The notes under the pieces are model-generated. The model did no database searches. It was not told the origin of the DNA and saw only the letters and a program-made list of their open reading frames with translations. Position numbers and translations under genes: made by a program. DNA of 64,000 nucleotides from Lachnospiraceae bacterium (GTDB taxonomy: Bacteria; Bacillota; Clostridia; Lachnospirales; Lachnospiraceae), in assembly GCA_015057625.1 (NCBI GenBank), contig SVDZ01000012.1, positions 1 to 64,000 on the forward strand. Reading direction: 5' to 3'. Below are positions 54,126 through 64,000 of this stretch, one piece after another. Numbering within the stretch: position 1 is the stretch's first letter; every line of letters starts with the position of its first letter.

Positions 54126-54959
54126 ATGAAAGATACACAAAAACAAAAATATCATAATCTAATTAACTATATGAAGAAACTGGAAAGAGTCGCAGTTGCA
54201 TACTCAGGTGGTGTTGATTCCACATTCTTATTAAAAGTAGCCAGAGACACTTTGGGCTATGACAATGTTATGGCGATTACTGTCAATGGAAAGACTATGG
54301 CTAAGAGGGAAAAGAAAGAGTCAGATGAGTTCTGCCAAAAAGAAAATATCAGACATGAGATTATAGCTGTGAATGAATTTGATATAGAAGGCTTTTCACA
54401 GAATCCCCCTAATAGATGTTATATATGTAAGAAATCATTATTTAGCAGAATAATAGATACTGCAAAAAGAAATGGTATAAATAATGTGTTAGAGGGAACA
54501 AATATAGATGATGAGGGTGATTACAGACCGGGGATGAAGGCGATTATAGAGCTTGGAGTTTTAAGTCCGTTAAAGGAGTGTGGATTTACGAAGAAGGATA
54601 TCAGAGATGTCTCAAAAGAATTAAATCTTTGGACTTGGGAGAAACCATCACTTGCCTGTCTTGCCACAAGAATTCCTTACGGTGAAATAATCACAGAGGA
54701 AAAACTTTCTATGATTGATCAGGCAGAACAACTGCTGTTTGATTTAGGTTTTGGCCAGTTGAGAGTGAGGATGCATGATAAACTTGCAAGAATCGAGGTG
54801 AGCACTGAAGAAATCAGCAAACTTATGGAAGAGGGAGTGAGACAGCAAGTTGCAAGCAAGCTTAAGGAGATTGGATTTTCCTATGTTGCTGTAGATATGT
54901 CAGGTTATAGAACCGGAAGTCTTAATGAACAGATAATAAAAAATGAAAATAAGAACTAA
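54126..54959 (+). CDS. larE: ATP-dependent sacrificial sulfur transferase LarE
   Basis: A 277-residue PP-loop enzyme with A-Y-S-G-G-V-D-S-T (25-33). It resembles LarE, which donates the sulfur of its own cysteine to make the nickel-pincer cofactor of lactate racemase and related enzymes. The sacrificial cysteine is Cys178 in S-L-A-C-L-A-T-R. Cys98 and Cys101 (N-R-C-Y-I-C) are also conserved. larA, larB and larC are not nearby, so its partner must be elsewhere, or it serves another thiolation. GGAGG is about 10 bases before the ATG. Confidence 0.9.
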   Translation: MKDTQKQKYHNLINYMKKLERVAVAYSGGVDSTFLLKVARDTLGYDNVMAITVNGKTMAKREKKESDEFCQKENIRHEIIAVNEFDIEGFSQNPPNRCYICKKSLFSRIIDTAKRNGINNVLEGTNIDDEGDYRPGMKAIIELGVLSPLKECGFTKKDIRDVSKELNLWTWEKPSLACLATRIPYGEIITEEKLSMIDQAEQLLFDLGFGQLRVRMHDKLARIEVSTEEISKLMEEGVRQQVASKLKEIGFSYVAVDMSGYRTGSLNEQIIKNENKN

Positions 54960-55008
54960 AAATTGAGACAAATATATTAAATAAAGAAATTATTAGAGAA
55001 TAACACTG

Positions 55009-55037
55009 TTGACAAAGCAAGTTAACAGTGTTATCTT
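55009..55037 (+). promoter_or_regulatory. Promoter of the hrcA-grpE-dnaK operon
   Basis: A perfect TTGACA (55009-55014) and TATCTT (55032-55037) are 17 bases apart. The CIRCE operator begins 11 bases downstream, at the start of the transcript. Confidence 0.85.
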
Positions 55038-55048
55038 ATTCATAGATG

Positions 55049-55075
55049 TTAGCACTCGAATAAACTGAGTGCTAA
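55049..55075. promoter_or_regulatory. CIRCE operator (HrcA-binding site)
   Basis: TTAGCACTC (55049-55057), nine bases, then GAGTGCTAA (55067-55075): a perfect match to the CIRCE consensus. HrcA binds it to repress heat-shock genes until unfolded proteins draw away the chaperonin that keeps HrcA active. Confidence 0.98.
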
Positions 55076-55095
55076 TAAAAGAAAGGAGAGATGTT

Positions 55096-56139
55096 TTGGA
55101 ACTTAGTGAAAGAAAGATAAAGATTCTTCAAGCTGTTATTCGTAACTATTTGGAAACAGGTGAACCGGTAGGTTCCAGAACTATTTCCAAGTACACAGAT
55201 CTAAACTTGAGTTCAGCCACTATCAGAAATGAGATGTCAGACTTAGAGGAGATGGGCTACATTATTCAGCCTCATACTTCAGCGGGTCGAATCCCTACAG
55301 ACAAGGGATACAGGCTATATGTTGACAATATGATGTCTGAAAAGATTGCTGAACTTGATGAGAGAGAAAAAACTCTCGAGCAGAGAGAAGATATCCTTAT
55401 TGAAAAAGTTGATAAGGTAGAAACCCTTCTTAAGAATATGGCAAAGATGCTTGCCACTGATACCAATTATGCAGCTATGGTTACTACACCTAAGCACAAG
55501 GGTTCAAAAATTAAATTTATTCAGATATCTGCCCTTGGTGAAGAACAGCTTCTCTGTGTAGTTGTATCTGAAGGAAATCTTATCAGCAACAAAATTATCA
55601 ATATAAAGGGTATCGATAACGAAGAACTTCTCAAATTAAATATGCTGATAAATACAAATCTTGCAGGTCTTACACTTGAGGATATCAACCTTGCCCTGAT
55701 TCAGAAAATGGCTCAGGCAGCAGGTGAGAATTCAGCATTAGTTGATGAAGTGATAAACGCAGTTACTGATGCAATTAAAGTAAATGATGATTTGGAAATC
55801 TACACTTCAGGAGCAACAAATATTTTCAAGTATCCTGAATTAAGCGACACGGAGCGTGCCAGCGGATTCCTTTCTGCGTTTGAAGAAAAACAACCACTGG
55901 AAAGTCTTATCAACGAAGTTGAGACTGAGACGGGAATTCAGGTCTATATAGGAAATGAAACTCCGATTCAGAACATGAAGGACTGCAGTGTAGTCACGGC
56001 AACTTACGAATTAGAAGATGGCATCAAAGGTACCATCGGTGTTATTGGACCGAGACGTATGGACTATGAGAAAGTTGTTGAGACGCTTAGAGTTGTCAAA
56101 AAACAATTGGCAGACAGCTTTAGAAAAAAAGATGAATAG
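55096..56139 (+). CDS. hrcA: Heat-inducible transcription repressor HrcA
   Basis: A 347-residue repressor. The N-terminal winged helix (about 1-80) reads L-S-E-R-K-I-K-I-L-Q-A-V-I, E-P-V-G-S-R-T-I and S-S-A-T-I-R-N-E-M. A C-terminal region ends in G-P-R-R-M-D-Y-x-K-V. TTG at 55096 is seven bases after AAGGAGA and gives the standard N-terminus. An open frame back to a GTG at 55069 lies inside CIRCE and is not used. It is first in hrcA-grpE-dnaK(-dnaJ) and controls itself through the operator just upstream. Confidence 0.96.
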   Translation: MELSERKIKILQAVIRNYLETGEPVGSRTISKYTDLNLSSATIRNEMSDLEEMGYIIQPHTSAGRIPTDKGYRLYVDNMMSEKIAELDEREKTLEQREDILIEKVDKVETLLKNMAKMLATDTNYAAMVTTPKHKGSKIKFIQISALGEEQLLCVVVSEGNLISNKIINIKGIDNEELLKLNMLINTNLAGLTLEDINLALIQKMAQAAGENSALVDEVINAVTDAIKVNDDLEIYTSGATNIFKYPELSDTERASGFLSAFEEKQPLESLINEVETETGIQVYIGNETPIQNMKDCSVVTATYELEDGIKGTIGVIGPRRMDYEKVVETLRVVKKQLADSFRKKDE

Positions 56140-56151
56140 AAAGGATTAGTC

Positions 56152-56802
56152 ATGAGCAAAGAAAATATGGAAGAAGTATTTGACGATGCAACTGAAGAGG
56201 CTAATACAGAAGAAACTGTAGAGTCCACAGAAGAAACAAATGATGAAACAGTATCAGCAGATGCAGGTGCAAATGACGAGGCAGTAGAAGAGACAGAAGA
56301 AACTGCTAATGAGGAAACAGAAGATTCTGAAGGGAATAAAAAGAAATTATTTGGTAAGAAAAAGGATAAGAAGGATGAGATGCTTGAAGAACTTACAGAT
56401 AAGCATCAAAGACTTATGGCAGAGTTCCAAAACTTCAGAAACAGAACTGATAAAGAAAAGGCAATGCAGTTTGAACTTGGAGCAAAATCAGTTATTGAAA
56501 AGTTACTTCCTATTATGGATAACTTTGAGAGAGGACTTGCAGCATTGTCTGAGGAAGATTTGAATTCACCTGTTGGACAGGGAATGTCAATGATTTACAA
56601 GCAGTGTGAATCGGCTCTCACAGATATGGGAGTTGAGGTGATTCAGACTGAAGGTTGTGAATTTGATCCGGAGCTTCACAATGCGGTAATGCATATTGAT
56701 GACGAAGAGCTTGGTGAGAACGTCATAGCCGAAGAGTTTCAGAAAGGATATACTTACAGAGGTACAGTGGTAAGACACAGTATGGTAAAGGTAGCTAATT
56801 AG
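56152..56802 (+). CDS. grpE: Nucleotide exchange factor GrpE
   Basis: A 216-residue DnaK cochaperone that releases ADP. The first 70 residues are highly acidic (Glu, Asp and Thr rich) and unstructured. A long coiled coil follows (about 75-140, with R-L-M-A-E-F-Q-N-F-R-N-R), then the beta-wing domain with F-D-P-E-L-H-N-A-V and E-E-F-Q-K-G-Y. The acidic tail is longer than usual. It starts 12 bases after hrcA. Confidence 0.95.
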   Translation: MSKENMEEVFDDATEEANTEETVESTEETNDETVSADAGANDEAVEETEETANEETEDSEGNKKKLFGKKKDKKDEMLEELTDKHQRLMAEFQNFRNRTDKEKAMQFELGAKSVIEKLLPIMDNFERGLAALSEEDLNSPVGQGMSMIYKQCESALTDMGVEVIQTEGCEFDPELHNAVMHIDDEELGENVIAEEFQKGYTYRGTVVRHSMVKVAN

Positions 56803-56898
56803 CGACTGTGTAGTATAACACATAATAAACAGATAATAATCCATTTATTAGAGATTGCACTGAAACAACTGATGCAATCAAAGGAAAAAACATATTAA

Positions 56899-58806
<1,908 letters not shown>

Positions 58807-58839
58807 TAAGAAGTTTAATTAATTAACCAATAACGCAAT

Positions 58840-58869
58840 CCCGTGTATGCATTTCCATACACGGGTTTT
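58840..58869 (+). terminator. Hairpin terminator or attenuator between dnaK and dnaJ
   Basis: CCCGTGTATG (58840-58849) pairs perfectly with CATACACGGG (58856-58865), followed by only four T. The short tract may allow readthrough into dnaJ, lowering its dose relative to dnaK. Confidence 0.75.
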
Positions 58870-58894
58870 GCAGGATATATAAGAGGATGTAATA

Positions 58895-60046
58895 ATGGCA
58901 GATAAAAGAGATTATTATGAGGTTCTTGGTGTTGATAAAAACGCAGACGATGCAACACTGAAAAAGGCCTACAGAGCATTGGCTAAAAAGTACCATCCGG
59001 ACGCGCATCCGGGAGATAAGGAAGCTGAAGCAAAGTTTAAGGAAGCTTCAGAAGCTTATGCGGTACTCAGTGATGCTGACAAGAGAAGACAGTACGACCA
59101 GTTCGGTCATGCAGCCTTTGAGGGCGGTGCCGGTGGAGCCGGTGGCTTTGATTTCAACAATATGGACTTTGGCGATATTTTTGGTGATATCTTTGGCGAC
59201 TTCTTTGGCGGAGGATTTAGCTCAAGAAGCAGAAGAAATCCTAACGGACCTATGCCGGGTGCGAATGTAAGAGCGGGAGTTCGAATTACATTTGATGAAT
59301 CCATCAGAGGATGTGACAAGGAACTTACACTTAACTTGAAAGATGAATGTAAGACATGTAACGGAACAGGTGCAAAACCTGGAACATCTCCTGTAACCTG
59401 TACAAAGTGTGGAGGCCGTGGACAGGTAGTATTTACTCAGCAGAGTTTCTTTGGAACAATGCAGAATGTTCAGACTTGTCCTGAGTGTAACGGTACAGGA
59501 AAGATGATTAAGGATAAATGTGTGGATTGTTACGGAACAGGATATGTAACTAACAAGAAGACTATCTCTGTTTCAATACCTGCCGGAATTGACGACGGAC
59601 AGAGTATCAGAATCCGTGAGAAGGGTGAACCTGGAAAGAACGGCGGCTCTAGAGGTGATTTGCTTGTTGAAGTTAGAATTGCAAGAGATCCTAACTTTGA
59701 GAGAGAGGGAACAACACTTTACTCAACATGCTCAATCTCATTTGCGCAGGCTGCAATCGGTGGAGACATCAGAGTTAAGACAGTTGACGGAGACGTATTA
59801 TTCCCAATTAAACCTGGTACACAGACAGGAACAAGAATCAGACTCAAAGGAAAAGGTGTTCCTAGTCTTAGAAATAAAGAAATCAGAGGAGACCAGTACA
59901 CCACATTGGTAGTAAGAGTCCCTGAGAAGTTAAACCATGAGCAGAAAGAAGCTTTGAAGGCATTTGATGCACTTTGCGGGAACACACTTGAGTCAGCATC
60001 TTCAGGAGAAAAAGAGACTAATAAGAAGAAGTTTTTTAAAAAATAA
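58895..60046 (+). CDS. dnaJ: Chaperone DnaJ (Hsp40)
   Basis: A 383-residue type I J-protein. The J-domain (1-70) has H-P-D in Y-H-P-D-A. A Gly/Phe-rich region follows (about 72-120). The zinc domain has four repeats of C-x-x-C-x-G-x-[25 protein letters not shown] and C-V-D-C-Y-G-T-G. It stimulates the DnaK ATPase and delivers substrates. Its ribosome site is AGAGGATG, weaker than that of dnaK. Confidence 0.97.
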   Translation: MADKRDYYEVLGVDKNADDATLKKAYRALAKKYHPDAHPGDKEAEAKFKEASEAYAVLSDADKRRQYDQFGHAAFEGGAGGAGGFDFNNMDFGDIFGDIFGDFFGGGFSSRSRRNPNGPMPGANVRAGVRITFDESIRGCDKELTLNLKDECKTCNGTGAKPGTSPVTCTKCGGRGQVVFTQQSFFGTMQNVQTCPECNGTGKMIKDKCVDCYGTGYVTNKKTISVSIPAGIDDGQSIRIREKGEPGKNGGSRGDLLVEVRIARDPNFEREGTTLYSTCSISFAQAAIGGDIRVKTVDGDVLFPIKPGTQTGTRIRLKGKGVPSLRNKEIRGDQYTTLVVRVPEKLNHEQKEALKAFDALCGNTLESASSGEKETNKKKFFKK

Positions 60047-60054
60047 AAAATTAA

Positions 60055-60096
60055 AAACAGACCTTCGTTGGATGCTGCCAACGAAGGTCTGTTTCT
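60055..60096. terminator. Bidirectional terminator after dnaJ
   Basis: A perfect 17-base stem (60055-60071 with 60078-60094), flanked by T-rich sequence on both strands. It serves dnaJ and, on the other strand, the convergent modular peptidase that ends at 60169. Confidence 0.92.
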
Positions 60097-60168
60097 TTAT
60101 ATATAACTATCCTTTAGAACGGCTCACCTATGCTTTTCGTCGCATGGTTTTTTGTGGTTTTACTTTAT

Positions 60169-62205
60169 TTAGGTTCCAAAATATGAGAAGTGCATATAGT
60201 CTTTTCTGCTTCCCCAAAAACCACGGGTGAATCCGTATTTCTTCAAGATTTTTACCAGTTCACATTTTTTAGGAATAGAATATGGATTCTTCTTTGGCTT
60301 CCAGAAAGAACCCGCAAGTACTTTGCCGTTGTCTATCATGTAATTTTCATTTGCGTTTATGTCCAGAGCAAGTCCCACACAGTGCTGTGAATTAGGGTTG
60401 TTTGTACGCCAACTGTAGCAACCTATATCGTGGATAGGAAAACGCTCTTTGCTTTTGTATATTTCCCTGAACATCTGCTTAAGTGAAGGAGCAATGTTCT
60501 TGTGTACGGTGAGATAAAAGGTTCTTGTGTACTTTTTACCATTTGCCCTTCTGTCCCATACCTTGATTTTGATTTTTGTCATATGCTTCATAGCCTGTTT
60601 ATTGGAAGAATAATATGAACGTTTCTTTCCGAATATTCTTTTGTACTTGTCGTAATATGATTCGTGTGCGTGAGAAAAATAGTCGCAATACTTTTCATAA
60701 GGCTGTGAATCATCACTTGTGACAGTATTTCCGTCAACTACAGCATAAGCAACAATTTTGTAGTAATATAGAGTTCCGTTTTTCAATTTCTTATGCTTGA
60801 ATTTGAGTTTTGAATTAGAACTTACTGTCTTTAATTTTTTATAACCTTTATTCCTTGAAGTTGAAAAATAAATAATGTAGCCTTGGGCTTTTGACACAGG
60901 TTTCCAAGTGATTTCATTGGTTCCCTTTTTAGGCGAAGAAGCCTTCTTTATAATAGTAGTGCCAAGGCGTGAACGGGCAAACAAGGTATCCGTTGTCATA
61001 ATAATTACTTTCTCGTTGTGGAAAGTTGTGTAAGCACAAATTTTATACTGGTATTCTCTGCCAAGAGTAAGTGCGTTGTCAGTATATTCGTAACTATAGT
61101 GCGAGGTCTTTTTAATGTCTTGAATTTGAACGAAAGTTGAACCTCCGTCATTACTTCTGAATACAAAAAATCCGTCAAAATTGTCGGATGTCCACCATTC
61201 CAAAGTGATGGAATTGGTTTTTGGAGTGCTGTAGTTAAAATCAGAAATTTCTATTTTATATTCAGTATAGGCAGAGATACTTTCATATTCTCCTTTGAGC
61301 ATTTCGTCGCCCACCATAACGTATGGCTCTATTCTGTAATAAAAAGTAACCAATGTGGAAATGTCATAATCGTAGTAATAGCTCCAAGCATTTTTATCAA
61401 TATATGTAAATCCCTTGTCCGGATAAATGCTTCTGTAGATATTGTAACCTGAACAGTATGTGTCATTATCCCAGTCAAGATCAATACAATTTCCAAAACG
61501 CTCGTAACTTACATCAGTTGGTTTGGAAGGGTAAACCAAAATCTTGGTCTGACAGTAATACATTTTGTAGTAAGCAGTTATATAGTATATTCCGGTATTT
61601 GTTGCATAGAAAGAATCTAAAGAACTTTGTGCAATGTTTTGATTGTATTGATATTTTACTGAAGATACCGGGATTGAAGAATCAGATACAGTGTAATCAA
61701 GGTTAAATTTTTGATTAGCATTAGTTTCGACTTTTGAGATGTCGAAAGTGATTTTGGATTGGAGCAGGGAAATATCTTCGGTGTGATAATTGTTTTCCAA
61801 TGCAAAATTGTAGGCATAAGATCCTTCTTTACAGTAAATAGTTTCGACAGAAGTGTTTTCGAAAGCACAGTTGCTTATGAATGTTACGCTTTCAGGAATT
61901 GCGATTTCTTTGAGGTTATTGCAGGAATAAAATGCATAATCCTCAATGGTGGTAACTGTATCCGGAATTGTTATACCAACGTAAGTGTCATTATCATAAA
62001 AACAACCGACTCCGATTTTGGTGATGATTTTTGTACCATTGTGAGATGGAATGTGAATATATTCGTCGGAAGAAACGAATGAAGACAGTGCGTTTTCGTA
62101 TACTCCCATTTCATAGGCGCTAACTATATTTGTGAATAACAAATTTCCGAACAATAATAAAAGAATAAAGCATAGGGGTTTCATAGTTTCTAATATTATT
62201 TTCAT
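60169..62205 (-). CDS. Secreted LRR-FN3-M15 carboxypeptidase-like protein
   Basis: A 678-residue exported protein. After a signal peptide (about 1-30), residues about 45-140 form BspA-type (LRR_5) leucine-rich repeats with I-P-D-T-V-T-T-I-E-D-Y-A-F. Then come one or more Ig-like and three FN3-like domains (about 160-510). The C-terminal domain (about 535-678) is an M15-type D-Ala-D-Ala carboxypeptidase with S-Q-H-C-V-G-L-A-L-D-I-N (His608, Asp615) and D-Y-M-H-F (Asp669, His672), matching the zinc site. It would trim peptidoglycan stems. AGGAGG precedes the ATG. It is divergent from ddl, which makes D-Ala-D-Ala, an interesting pairing. LRR and FN3 parts may hold it at the surface. Confidence 0.82.
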   Translation of the reverse strand: MKIILETMKPLCFILLLLFGNLLFTNIVSAYEMGVYENALSSFVSSDEYIHIPSHNGTKIITKIGVGCFYDNDTYVGITIPDTVTTIEDYAFYSCNNLKEIAIPESVTFISNCAFENTSVETIYCKEGSYAYNFALENNYHTEDISLLQSKITFDISKVETNANQKFNLDYTVSDSSIPVSSVKYQYNQNIAQSSLDSFYATNTGIYYITAYYKMYYCQTKILVYPSKPTDVSYERFGNCIDLDWDNDTYCSGYNIYRSIYPDKGFTYIDKNAWSYYYDYDISTLVTFYYRIEPYVMVGDEMLKGEYESISAYTEYKIEISDFNYSTPKTNSITLEWWTSDNFDGFFVFRSNDGGSTFVQIQDIKKTSHYSYEYTDNALTLGREYQYKICAYTTFHNEKVIIMTTDTLFARSRLGTTIIKKASSPKKGTNEITWKPVSKAQGYIIYFSTSRNKGYKKLKTVSSNSKLKFKHKKLKNGTLYYYKIVAYAVVDGNTVTSDDSQPYEKYCDYFSHAHESYYDKYKRIFGKKRSYYSSNKQAMKHMTKIKIKVWDRRANGKKYTRTFYLTVHKNIAPSLKQMFREIYKSKERFPIHDIGCYSWRTNNPNSQHCVGLALDINANENYMIDNGKVLAGSFWKPKKNPYSIPKKCELVKILKKYGFTRGFWGSRKDYMHFSYFGT

Positions 62206-62370
62206 AAACAGTATCCTCCTGATAATTTATACTTAACAGTAAATATTATAACATATTATTTTATATTTCATTGTTAAATCAGACAAAAAGGGGTATACTT
62301 TAAGGCGTGGCTTAAATAGCCTGCATTTTGGACAGGGAATAAAAAGTTAGATATTATGGAGGTATAGCTC

Positions 62371-63399
62371 ATGAATATAGTTGTATTGTGCGCAGGAACA
62401 AGCACAGAGAGAGAAGTTTCAATTAAATCAGGATATAACGTTTGCGAGGCATTGAGAACAAAAGGTCACAATGCAGTTATGGTGGATGTATTTAAAGGAA
62501 CTGACGCTGACGTGTTTGAAAAAGCAGCGAATAATTATGATTTGGAAAATGAAAGAGATATAATCAGCAGTTTCTCAGAAAAAGTACCTGAATTAGTTAA
62601 GACAAGAAGAGAGTTCTTCGGGGAAAATGTTTTAGAAGTATGTAAGAAAGCTGATATAGTATTCATGGCTCTTCACGGAGAAAACGGAGAAAACGGAAAG
62701 TGTCAGGCGGCATTTGATTTGTTTGGAATTAAATATACAGGTTCAGGATACCTTGCCAGTGCAATTGGAATGGATAAGGGACTTACAAAACAGGTATTTA
62801 AATCTCAGAATGTACCTACAGCAAAGAGCGTATGGATTTATAAAGGAGACAGCACAGATCTTTCTGACTACTCATTAAAGATTCCTGTAGTTGTAAAAGC
62901 TTGTAACGGAGGTTCAAGCGTGGGAGTAGTTCTTGTAAAAACAGAAGAAGAATATCAGGCAGCTATTGCTGAATGTTATAAGTATGATGACAAGATTCTT
63001 ATTGAAGAATATATTGAAGGAAGAGAATTTTCGGTTGGTGTTGTAAATAATAAAGCACTTCCAATCGTAGAGATAATTGTTAATTCAGGTTGGTACGATT
63101 ACAAAAACAAATATCTTCCAGGAGCAACATCAGATGAATGCCCTGCAAACCTCACAAAAGAGCAGACAGAAAAAATGCAAAAAATCGCTGAGGATGCAAG
63201 TTCTGCTATAGGATGCAGTCCATACGTGAGAGTTGATATTATGATGGACAAAGATGACAATATGTACTGCCTTGAGGTAAATACATTACCTGGAATGACA
63301 GCAACAAGCCTTATTCCGCAGGAAGCACAGGCAATTGGAATGGACTTCCCAAGTTTGTGCGAATATCTTGTTAACTTGTCACTTGAAAAATATAACTAA
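62371..63399 (+). CDS. ddl: D-alanine-D-alanine ligase
   Basis: A 342-residue ATP-grasp enzyme that makes the D-Ala-D-Ala end of peptidoglycan precursors. It begins V-V-L-C-A-G-T-S-T-E-R-E-V-S-I-K-S-G, contains H-G-E-N-G-E-N-G-K, Y-T-G-S-G, K-A-C-N-G-G-S-S-V-G-V and E-V-N-T-L-P-G-M-T. GGAGGT lies just before the ATG. Residue patterns for D-Ala versus D-Lac or D-Ser were not resolved by eye. It is followed by a 492-base gap occupied by palindrome array 4 instead of a clear terminator. Confidence 0.94.
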   Translation: MNIVVLCAGTSTEREVSIKSGYNVCEALRTKGHNAVMVDVFKGTDADVFEKAANNYDLENERDIISSFSEKVPELVKTRREFFGENVLEVCKKADIVFMALHGENGENGKCQAAFDLFGIKYTGSGYLASAIGMDKGLTKQVFKSQNVPTAKSVWIYKGDSTDLSDYSLKIPVVVKACNGGSSVGVVLVKTEEEYQAAIAECYKYDDKILIEEYIEGREFSVGVVNNKALPIVEIIVNSGWYDYKNKYLPGATSDECPANLTKEQTEKMQKIAEDASSAIGCSPYVRVDIMMDKDDNMYCLEVNTLPGMTATSLIPQEAQAIGMDFPSLCEYLVNLSLEKYN

Positions 63400-63409
63400 A
63401 TGTGAAAAT

Positions 63410-63853
63410 ACCATCCAAGTGGAAGAATTGTTGATTTGGAAGGTATGTGGCAAAAAAGAACTAAGGCACCAATTACCATCTAAATGAGGGAATTGTTGGT
63501 TTGGAAGGTATGTGGCAACAAAAGCACAAGACGCTAATTACCATCTAAATTGAAGAATTGTTGGTTTGGAAGGTAAATGGAAACAAAAGCACAAGACACC
63601 AATTACCATCTAAATGATGGAATTGTTAGTTTAGAAGGTAAATGACAAATAATTAACAAATAGTAATTACCTACTAAAACCAAGAATCCCTAGTTTGGAA
63701 GGTAAATGACAAATATTTAACAAATAGCAATTACCTACCAAAACCAAGAATCCCTGGTTTTGAAGGTAAATGACAAACATTTATCAAATAAATGACAAAC
63801 AATTAACAAATATTCTTTACCTTCAAACATAAAATAATTCTTAAGTGGATGGT
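63410..63853 (+). repeat. Palindromic-unit array 4 (seven units)
   Basis: Units start at 63410, 63475, 63540, 63605, 63669, 63733 and 63819, all 35 bases. Spacers are 30, 30, 30, 29, 29 and 51 bases; the last is longer because an AAATGACAAAC segment is duplicated. The units differ from arrays 1-3 (ACCATCTAAA type in the first half), but the closing TTTGGAAGGT and the 64-65-base period persist. I found no hairpin element or terminal motif beside this array. Confidence 0.9.
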
Positions 63854-63891
63854 AAAACGATACATCATAAAACGCAGGAGAGGATGTAAAT

Positions 63892-64000
63892 ATGAAGTGG
63901 AATAAATATAGACTTAAGACTACCACCATGGCAGAAGATTTTGTCAGTGGAGTTCTTATGGAACTTGGAATTAACGGAATTGAAGTAGAGGACAATGTCC
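63892..64000 (+). CDS. prmA: Ribosomal protein L11 methyltransferase, N-terminal fragment
   Basis: Thirty-six codons are visible before the window ends. The start M-K-W followed by L-K-T-T-T, A-E-D-F-V-S-G-V-L and L-G-I-N-G-I-E-V-E-D matches the N-terminal domain of PrmA, which trimethylates L11. AGGAGAGG is nine bases before the ATG. prmA often follows dnaJ in Firmicutes; here the modular peptidase, ddl and array 4 intervene. Confidence 0.85.
   Translation, partial: MKWNKYRLKTTTMAEDFVSGVLMELGINGIEVEDNV

Noticed and set aside
55069..55095. Upstream GTG start for hrcA
   Set aside because: It lies inside the CIRCE operator and would add nine residues absent from the family; TTG at 55096 has the ribosome site.

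Overview
The window looks like low-GC Firmicutes DNA, most probably a spore-forming, anaerobic, plant- or glycan-degrading member of the Lachnospiraceae or a close relative. Supporting signs are AT-rich DNA with strong AGGAGG ribosome sites, sporulation genes (gpr, spoIIP), oxygen-sensitive ribonucleotide reduction (nrdD/nrdG), a HrcA/CIRCE heat-shock operon, a class B sortase with an SPKTG substrate, and secreted modular proteins with Big_2, FN3 and lysine-rich C-terminal domains. The taxonomic call is an inference from protein character; no search was run.

Layout. 0.1-3.7 kb, minus strand: a Pr6Pr-type membrane protein and a cell-surface group (SPKTG acidic surface protein, LCP ligase, sortase B). 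3.9-9.7 kb: two large secreted proteins, one transglutaminase-like and one 1340-residue esterase with discoidin-like, propeller-like and SGNH modules. 9.8-19.8 kb: GNAT, histidine phosphatase, a gyrase-type topoisomerase pair, a secreted glucosaminidase, a HAD phosphatase and a PrsA-like lipoprotein. 19.9-23.5 kb: an SGNH protein and a YfhO protein. 23.5-31.8 kb: divergent argG and argCJBD with an unknown gene between argJ and argB. 32-39.8 kb: a ComEA-like lipoprotein, a two-component system with a GerMN lipoprotein, comEC, holA and rpsT. 39.9-51 kb: gpr, spoIIP, dut/nrdG/nrdD, a MraY-like enzyme, lepA and hemW. 51.2-64 kb: a GH18 chitinase-like protein, larE, hrcA-grpE-dnaK-dnaJ, a modular M15 peptidase, ddl and the start of prmA.

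The most unusual content is intergenic. Four loci (1-63, 26552-26908, 40907-41199, 63410-63853) carry tandem arrays of about 35-base palindromic units separated by 29-30 bases. This is CRISPR-like geometry, but the spacers are conserved, so they are not CRISPR arrays. Three loci carry a second element of about 340 bases (H1 26111-26450, H2 26934-27271, H3 41294-41643). Each folds into a very long imperfect stem capped by two hairpins. One cap hairpin is conserved in sequence; the other keeps its loop and changes both sides of its stem together. Elements and two of the arrays share the terminal motif AGTATACTTTATGAAA. They lie between genes that normally sit together (argC|argJ and gpr|spoIIP), which suggests insertion. 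No transposase is visible in the window. I regard this paired hairpin-element and palindrome-array system as the best candidate for something undescribed.

How the genes work together: the arg genes make arginine under what look like ArgR operators; the heat-shock genes share a HrcA circuit; the dut/nrd genes supply dNTPs anaerobically; gpr and spoIIP act in spore germination and engulfment; the secreted proteins build and remodel the wall and attack chitin- and acetylated-glycan substrates. Two of the largest secreted enzymes share an unrecognised C-terminal module of about 165 residues.
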